From: an uncultured bacterium | GTDB taxonomy: Bacteria > Cyanobacteriota > Vampirovibrionia > Gastranaerophilales > Gastranaerophilaceae | Assembly: GCA_949298805.1 (NCBI GenBank) | Contig: CASFXY010000009.1 | Coordinates: forward strand, 1 to 48,027 | Direction of reading: 5' to 3' | Length of the DNA stretch: 48,027 nt | Part shown: positions 43,270-48,027 of the stretch, piece by piece | How positions within the stretch are numbered: the stretch's first letter is position 1 | Layout: every line of letters begins with the position of its first letter | Position numbers and translations under genes: made by a program | Notes under the pieces: model-generated | Databases searched by the model: none | Told to the model about the DNA's origin: nothing | The model's input: the letters and a program-made list of their open reading frames with translations, nothing else

Positions 43270-43876
43270 TTATATTAAAGGAATTTTAATATCAAAAAAT
43301 TACCCCTATGCTGTTATTGAAAACAACGGCATAGGTTACTCAATCCTTTGCAACCCAAGAACCCTAAATATCTTAGGCGATGTAAATAAAGAAATTAAAA
43401 TTTACACTAAATTAATCCATAAAGAAGATTCAATGCTACTTTGCGGATTTTATCACAGAGAAGACAGAACTATTTTTGACATTTTAACATCCGTTTCAGG
43501 CATAGGAACAAAAGTTGCCCTTTGTCTTTTAGATGAATTTTCAGGCTCTGAACTCATCGGCGCAGTTATCAGCGAAGACTATAAACTAATTTCGCGAACA
43601 AAAGGTGTCGGTCCAAAAATGGCACAAAAAATAATTTTGGAACTTAAAGACAAACTAACAAGTCTAAATGTTACCTCGGAAGTTACTGCGGGCAAAATAA
43701 ATACAAATAAAATTTCAAAAGACACAATTCTTGAGGTACAAACAGTATTACAATCTCTTGGCTACACTCAAAGCGAATATCAAAATGCCCTTGAAATAAG
43801 CGCAAATAAAGCCCAAAAAGACGACTCGCAAGAAATATTAAGACAAACCCTACAAATATTATCAAACGAAATATAA
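43262..43876 (+). CDS. ruvA: Holliday junction DNA helicase subunit RuvA
   Basis: Binds four-way junctions and loads the RuvB motor. The 204 residues have the OB-fold start (MFDYIKGILISKNYPYAVIENNGIGYSI) and two helix-hairpin-helix motifs (VSGIGTKVALCLL and TKGVGPKMAQKIILELKDKL), with a C-terminal RuvB-binding domain. Start is GTG, inside bioB. RuvB is not in the window. Confidence 0.94.
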   Translation: MFDYIKGILISKNYPYAVIENNGIGYSILCNPRTLNILGDVNKEIKIYTKLIHKEDSMLLCGFYHREDRTIFDILTSVSGIGTKVALCLLDEFSGSELIGAVISEDYKLISRTKGVGPKMAQKIILELKDKLTSLNVTSEVTAGKINTNKISKDTILEVQTVLQSLGYTQSEYQNALEISANKAQKDDSQEILRQTLQILSNEI

Positions 43877-43886
43877 GGATAGAATT

Positions 43887-45320
43887 ATGACTGAAAAAAA
43901 ACTTAAGGTACTTTTTGCAAGTGCGGAAGTCGCACCTTTTTCAAAAGTTGGAGGACTGGCTGATGTTGTTGGCGAATTGCCTCCTTATCTTGAAAAAGAA
44001 AACTGTGAAGTTGCAATTTTTACTCCGCTTTACGGTTCTATAGACCAAGAAAAATGGGGCATAAAAGAACTTGAAAACTCTCAATTGCAAATTGATATGG
44101 GTCATACTCGCCATGTATTTAAACTTAAAATGTGCAAATTACCAAAATCAAAAAATATTAACGTATTTTTTATAGACAATCCAAAATATTTTTCCTGTTT
44201 TAATGTCGTGTATCCTCAATGGGTAGATGAAATGTATGAACAGCAGCGCTATGTTGCTTTTTCTCTTGCTGTTCTTGAATATGCAAAATTGCTTAATTTC
44301 CGCCCCGATATAATTCAGGCAAACGATTGGCACACGGCAATGATTCCTGTTTACATAAAACACAATTATAAATTCGACGAATTTTATAAAAATACCAAAA
44401 CCGTTTTCGCGATACACAACCTTGCATATCAAGGTTCATGCGACAAATCAATTATAGATTTTGCAAACATGCGCTGGGATTGCGTATACAACGATCAATG
44501 CGTAGAGCATTACGGTCGTGTAAACTGGGTAAAAGGCGCGATATACTGCTCTGATAAAATAGTCACAGTTTCCCCGCGCTATGCTCAAGAAATTCTGGGC
44601 TCTGAATTTGGTGAAGGTATGGATTACACCCTAAGAGGTCAAACATACAAACTTTGCGGTATACTAAACGGCACAGACTACGATAAAAAGGACTTTAACC
44701 CAAAATTAAAACCCGAATTTAAAGCGCAAGTTCAAAAAATGTTCGGCTTGCCTCAAAACCCAAACAGACCTCTTATTGCAATGATTTCAAGACTCGTATA
44801 TCAAAAAGGTCTTTCCCTTGTTGACTTTGCAAAATTCGACCTTATGAATCAACCTGCCGATTTTGTATTTTTAGGCACCGGCGAATACGGTTTTGAAAAT
44901 ATGCTCATCTGGGCTTCAAATAATTCCCCCAATATGCGCGCTTGGATTGACTTTAAACCTGAACTGTCAGAAACAATTTATAAAGGCGCAGATATGTTCT
45001 TAATGCCTTCACTGTTTGAACCATGCGGCATTTCGCAAATGATAGCAATGAAATACGGTACCGTTCCGATTGTTCGCGCAGTAGGTGGCTTAGATGACAC
45101 TGTTATTTCCTACCCTAATGAGCATGCTAACGGTTTTAAATTCTTAACTTACGATGCCCGCTCAATGGTAGATGAAATTAAAAATGCAATTTGGACATAT
45201 ATAGACAGGCGCGACGAATTTAATAAAATAATTGAAAACGCAATAAAATCAAAATTCACTTGGCAAGACAGCGCAATAAAATACAAACTTCTATACCTTG
45301 ATGCTCTTGGCAGAAAATAG
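43887..45320 (+). CDS. glgA: glycogen synthase (GT5)
   Basis: Adds glucose from ADP-glucose to glycogen. The 477 residues have the ADP-glucose site KVGGLADVVGELP (20-32), the HNLAYQG loop, and the C-terminal MPSLFEPCGISQMIAMKYGTVPIVRAVGGLDDTV. The length is normal. AAGGA is seven bases before the ATG and the gap to ruvA is ten bases, so bioB-ruvA-glgA is an operon. Together with malQ it indicates glycogen storage. Confidence 0.95.
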   Translation: MTEKKLKVLFASAEVAPFSKVGGLADVVGELPPYLEKENCEVAIFTPLYGSIDQEKWGIKELENSQLQIDMGHTRHVFKLKMCKLPKSKNINVFFIDNPKYFSCFNVVYPQWVDEMYEQQRYVAFSLAVLEYAKLLNFRPDIIQANDWHTAMIPVYIKHNYKFDEFYKNTKTVFAIHNLAYQGSCDKSIIDFANMRWDCVYNDQCVEHYGRVNWVKGAIYCSDKIVTVSPRYAQEILGSEFGEGMDYTLRGQTYKLCGILNGTDYDKKDFNPKLKPEFKAQVQKMFGLPQNPNRPLIAMISRLVYQKGLSLVDFAKFDLMNQPADFVFLGTGEYGFENMLIWASNNSPNMRAWIDFKPELSETIYKGADMFLMPSLFEPCGISQMIAMKYGTVPIVRAVGGLDDTVISYPNEHANGFKFLTYDARSMVDEIKNAIWTYIDRRDEFNKIIENAIKSKFTWQDSAIKYKLLYLDALGRK

Positions 45321-45393
45321 CACAAAGGTCTATAGCGCAATTACTCTTTCATCGGATAACAAAAATTTTTCCTGCATATAAACTTAAAACATT

Positions 45394-46857
45394 ATGTATG
45401 AATTTTTAAAAAACTTATCCGATAAATCAAATTGCCAAAGCATGGGCATTTGTTCGATTGACCCGACAGTAAGCGCGATAGAAGAACTTCTGCTTTCTCA
45501 GATTCGCGAAACAAGTTTTTACATTCTTAAATTACGCGACTTAGGACAAATAAATAAAAAAATAGAAGAAAACCTCATAAAAGGTCTTTCTATAATCATG
45601 CTAAACACAAGTTTTGACAAAGATGATTTTGTGAATTTTTTAAAACAACTTTGCCAAGACAAAAAAACAGTAAAACAAAGATACGTGGATACCTGCAAAC
45701 AAAATCACCAATCCTGCGAATTAATAGATACCGATTTTGATTTTTGCGAAAATTCAAACCTCAACGCAATGATAAAAATCGGAGAAGAAAAATTACAAAA
45801 TAAATATCGCGGAGTAAATAACGAAAAGCAGCGCCTGCTTGAACTTATAACAATTTTTGCCAAAACAAGCGCAATTGTACTGCAGCTCTTAAAAAAAGTT
45901 AAATGCGATACCTCGGATTTCGATTTTGAAGTAATAAGATTTTTTTCTCTTACAAATACTCTTACAACCCGCTGTGAAAAACTAAAAAGACGAATTCTCG
46001 AATTCTCAAAAACAGGCTTTGAAATTCAAGAACAAACAAACCAATTTTATGAAAAACGCTACGGAAAAAGAGAATCCGCAAAAGTTCTTACAACTGCACA
46101 GCAGGGAAAAGCAATTCTTGTAAGCGGGCCCGATATGTTTGAACTTGAAAAACTTCTTGAAACAATAGGCAGCAGAGAAATTAATGTATACACAAATGCT
46201 CTTATGTTTATTGCGCACACTTACCCGAAATTTAAAAAATATAAAAATTTAAAAGGACATCTGGGCACGCAAAATCCGCAAATAGATTTTTCAAATTTCC
46301 CGGGGGCAATTTTGCTTACTCAAAACTTTAGCCAGAAAATTGACAATCTTTTACGCGGCACTGTCTATTCAAATAAAATTATCGCCCCAAACCGTGTATT
46401 TAAAATAAAAAACGATGATTACGAACCTCTTATCCAATCCGCACTAAACCTTGAAGGCTATGAAAAATCTCAAAACAAAAAATACTTTGAAATTCCACAC
46501 AATTTTAAAAATATAGAAAATGCACTTAACGAGCTTAAAAATTCAAGTGTTGTAATAATAGTCGGTGAAAATTCAAATGCAGACGATATTCAAGATTTCA
46601 ACGGCAAAAAAGTCATAAATCTGGATTGCCCTATAGAAACCGACCTTCTAATTTTCACTCTTAAAAAATGTAAAGAACTTAACATAAAAACGGATTTATT
46701 CTTTACATCATGCTCAATAAGCGGCATAAATACTCTTTTATCAATTCTTTTTATGCAGCTTGAAAATATATACCTTGTAAACTGTTCATCATCAATTGTA
46801 AACCCTCATATTTTAGATTCACTTGAAGCTGATTTTAATGTAAAAATTATTAAATAA
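45394..46857 (+). CDS. degenerate hybrid-cluster protein (Hcp) homologue
   Basis: The 487-residue product follows Hcp through most of its length: AILVSGPDMFELEKLLE (240-256), INVYTNALMFIAHTYPKFKKYKNLKGHLG (263-291), FPGAILLTQNFSQ, and a C-terminal Rossmann-like part. Hcp reduces hydroxylamine and NO and nitrosylates proteins using a 4Fe-4S and a hybrid 4Fe-2S-2O cluster. Here the cluster ligands are replaced: His by P246, Glu by L270, Cys by F312, and the Glu-x-Lys pair by S441-I-S443; the segment that should hold two more cysteines is shortened. Only C412 and two of the four N-terminal cysteines (C14, C20) remain. The reading frame is intact, so it may be a pseudoenzyme with a new role. No ribosome binding site is seen. 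Confidence 0.75.
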   Translation: MYEFLKNLSDKSNCQSMGICSIDPTVSAIEELLLSQIRETSFYILKLRDLGQINKKIEENLIKGLSIIMLNTSFDKDDFVNFLKQLCQDKKTVKQRYVDTCKQNHQSCELIDTDFDFCENSNLNAMIKIGEEKLQNKYRGVNNEKQRLLELITIFAKTSAIVLQLLKKVKCDTSDFDFEVIRFFSLTNTLTTRCEKLKRRILEFSKTGFEIQEQTNQFYEKRYGKRESAKVLTTAQQGKAILVSGPDMFELEKLLETIGSREINVYTNALMFIAHTYPKFKKYKNLKGHLGTQNPQIDFSNFPGAILLTQNFSQKIDNLLRGTVYSNKIIAPNRVFKIKNDDYEPLIQSALNLEGYEKSQNKKYFEIPHNFKNIENALNELKNSSVVIIVGENSNADDIQDFNGKKVINLDCPIETDLLIFTLKKCKELNIKTDLFFTSCSISGINTLLSILFMQLENIYLVNCSSSIVNPHILDSLEADFNVKIIK

Positions 46858-46879
46858 CTCCTCTAATTTCCTTAAACAT

Positions 46880-46909
46880 TTTACATTTTTAAAAAAGCTG
46901 TGCTATATT
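46880..46909 (+). promoter_or_regulatory. prepilin-like gene promoter
   Basis: TTTACA (46880-46885), 18 bases, TATATT (46904-46909) with an extended TGC just before it. The predicted start is about 46916, upstream of GGAG (46934-46937). Confidence 0.6.
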
Positions 46910-46947
46910 GTTAAATGTAGAATTGTTTATTTAGGAGATACGAAAAT

Positions 46948-48027
46948 ATGCTTCCCAAAGAGCACCTCGCGAAAATGCGTGCTAAAAGTGCACGTATCTC
47001 GCAAAAAAAATTGCTCGGCTTAACTCTTGCCGAATTGCTTGTAATTCTTTTGATATCATCCGTTATAATGGTTGTTCTGGCACCCGTAGTAAGAAAAAAA
47101 GACTCTGGCGCTGCAACTATCTCAAGCTCAACCACAAAATACGGCAGTGCTCTGTTTGACTTTACATCTTCAACCACAGGATGTACAACTTCAGGAAACG
47201 TTAAAACTTGTAATTTTAAAGTACCAAAAGGTGTTAAATTTATTAATGCCGTTATGGTTTCAGGCGGTGGTGGTGGCGGTGGTGCAACTAATCCTGAGGT
47301 CATAACAGGAAACAGCGCATCTCAAACATCATCCTCCCAAAAAACAATATCAATTATAAACGGCATGCAAAATGTTGTTGTTACCTACCTCACAGGCGGA
47401 GGTGGAGGCGGTGGAGGCGGTGCTTGGGAGGAAATATCAAGCGGACCTCAATCGCAAGCGGATTGTGACCCTTATGATGCAAAATTCTTAACTGCTTCAC
47501 AAAACGGTGGTAATACAGCATGTGTTACAAAGTATAATGTAGGTGATATTCCATCAGCTACAAACGGAGGTATTGCATCAAGTGTTACAAGAGTTAGTGC
47601 AGGAACTAACTGTTCTGCAAATTCATGCTGCTGGCAAGGTCAAACATCACCATCAGGCAAATGTGATTCATCAGGAACAAGTTACAGCGGATGTAATAGA
47701 ACAGTATGCACTTGGTATGCGGCAAATGCATCTTGCACAGCTCTTGCTTACAATGGAACAACGATGGTTACTGCTACCCGAGCGACGTCTTGTCTGTTAC
47801 GCCTCGCGGAAGTGGCTACTATAGCTACTACTTGGGTAGCGGTACGTTCGACCAGATTTCTCGCGTTCCTTCCCTCGCCTTTTCGGCCCGCTGTGTGCTG
47901 GAGAAAACTTCAGATACATATAACTCAAACGGGGGCGGCGGAGGCGGCGGCGCCCCTTACTTTAAAAACTATACAATTCCCGATAACATAATTAAAAATA
48001 ATATTGGCGGAAAAATTGTAATGTCCG
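46948..48027 (+). CDS. type IV prepilin-like protein with glycine/cysteine-rich lectin-like exodomain (frame break, partial)
   Basis: The N-terminus is a class III prepilin signal: cleavage after G24 gives L-T-L-A-E with Glu at +5, then a hydrophobic stalk (LLVILLISSVIMVVLAPVV). The exodomain has two glycine runs (VSGGGGGGG, TGGGGGGGGG) and a cysteine-rich part ending TVCTWYAANASCTALAYNG. At about 47755 the coding frame changes: from 47763 to the end the frame offset by +2 gives DGYCYPSDVLS, GYYSYYLGSG, FSARCVLE, then a third glycine run and YFKNYTIPDN. This looks like the C-type-lectin-like domain of DUF1566/FISUMP proteins, but the WRLPT part expected between the two halves is absent. The gene runs off the window; it may be frameshifted, deleted or misassembled. 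Confidence 0.7.
47763..47903 (+). other. candidate variable region of a diversity-generating retroelement
   Basis: A GC-rich block unlike its surroundings, encoding YYSYYLGSGTFDQISRVPSL-type variable residues followed by the fixed end FSARCV. The core 47856-47900 has one A in 45 bases; residues that should be invariant use A-free codons (CGC, TCG, CTG, GTG) that are rare in this AT-rich window. Between TTC (47847) and GCC (47877) almost every codon ends in C or T, as expected for AAY template codons after adenine-specific mutagenesis. The template repeat and reverse transcriptase would have to lie outside the window. Confidence 0.45.

Noticed and set aside
45394-46857. Functional hydroxylamine reductase
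   Set aside because: Nearly all hybrid-cluster ligands are replaced or missing, so the enzyme activity is not supported.
46911-47303. Minus-strand reading frame rich in proline opposite the glycine runs
   Set aside because: It is a shadow of the GGN repeats on the + strand, with no start signals.
46948-47991. Single uninterrupted frame for the prepilin-like protein
   Set aside because: The frame stays open to 47991 but after about 47760 it encodes an implausible Ala/Thr/Arg/Leu-rich peptide, while the other frame encodes a lectin-like domain and another glycine run.

Overview
This is an AT-rich (roughly two thirds A+T by eye), gene-dense bacterial chromosome segment. It most likely comes from an uncultured gut relative of Cyanobacteria (Vampirovibrionia/Melainabacteria, probably Gastranaerophilales). 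That assignment is inferred from gene content and style: short overlapping operons, a LytR-CpsA-Psr protein next to Gram-negative style genes, a FixC/FixX pair, an orphan FlhB, many TPR proteins, and a long glycine/cysteine-rich prepilin-like protein. No rRNA or tRNA gene is visible, and a 16S or marker-gene tree would be needed to settle it.

Layout. 1-2076 (-): start of the S10 ribosomal protein operon (rpsJ-rplC-rplD-rplW), with a perfect 24-bp tandem duplication between rpsJ and rplC. 2208-4600 (+): crcB, a formyltransferase, an endonuclease IV-like TIM barrel and secG. 4640-6332 (-): a U32-family tRNA hydroxylation protein and a YqeG-type phosphatase. 6387-7271: two small unknown genes, divergently oriented. 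7272-10100 (-): uvrA. 10101-10438 is the only gene-poor stretch; it holds a possible small RNA and three 59-bp hairpin repeats. 10439-17700 (-) is one tightly packed operon: fixC, fixX, a duplicated-domain protein, a TPR protein, dprA, topA, aroE. 17808-23981: alaS, rsmI, cysS, purA. 23974-28559 (-): malQ, a secreted metallophosphoesterase, an MBL-fold hydrolase and a TPR protein. 28591-30981 (-): a sigma-70 family factor, an FlhB homologue, apt. 31048-34158 (+): prfB with its programmed +1 frameshift, hisS, and a secreted HExxH protein. 34160-37468 (-): small proteins, then ssb plus a four-carbon acid-sugar kinase and PdxA pair. 37542-40907 (-): a CHASE2-GGDEF cyclase with a small partner and an LCP protein. 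41036-48027: TPR proteins, bioB-ruvA-glgA, a degenerate hybrid-cluster protein, and a prepilin-like protein running off the window end.

Most genes are housekeeping (translation, DNA repair and uptake, glycogen metabolism, signalling). Four things stand out. (1) The last 270 bases encode, in a different frame and in A-poor GC-rich codons, a C-type-lectin-like segment that looks like the variable region of a diversity-generating retroelement fused to a type IV prepilin-like protein. (2) At least nine genes have a -10 hexamer ending five to seven (usually six) bases before the ATG and no Shine-Dalgarno, which predicts widespread leaderless mRNAs; this includes a nearly symmetrical divergent promoter at bioB. 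(3) A hybrid-cluster-protein homologue has lost nearly all of its cluster ligands. (4) The uvrA-aroE gap holds hairpin repeats and an orphan terminator that could end a small RNA with an exposed anti-Shine-Dalgarno pyrimidine tract.
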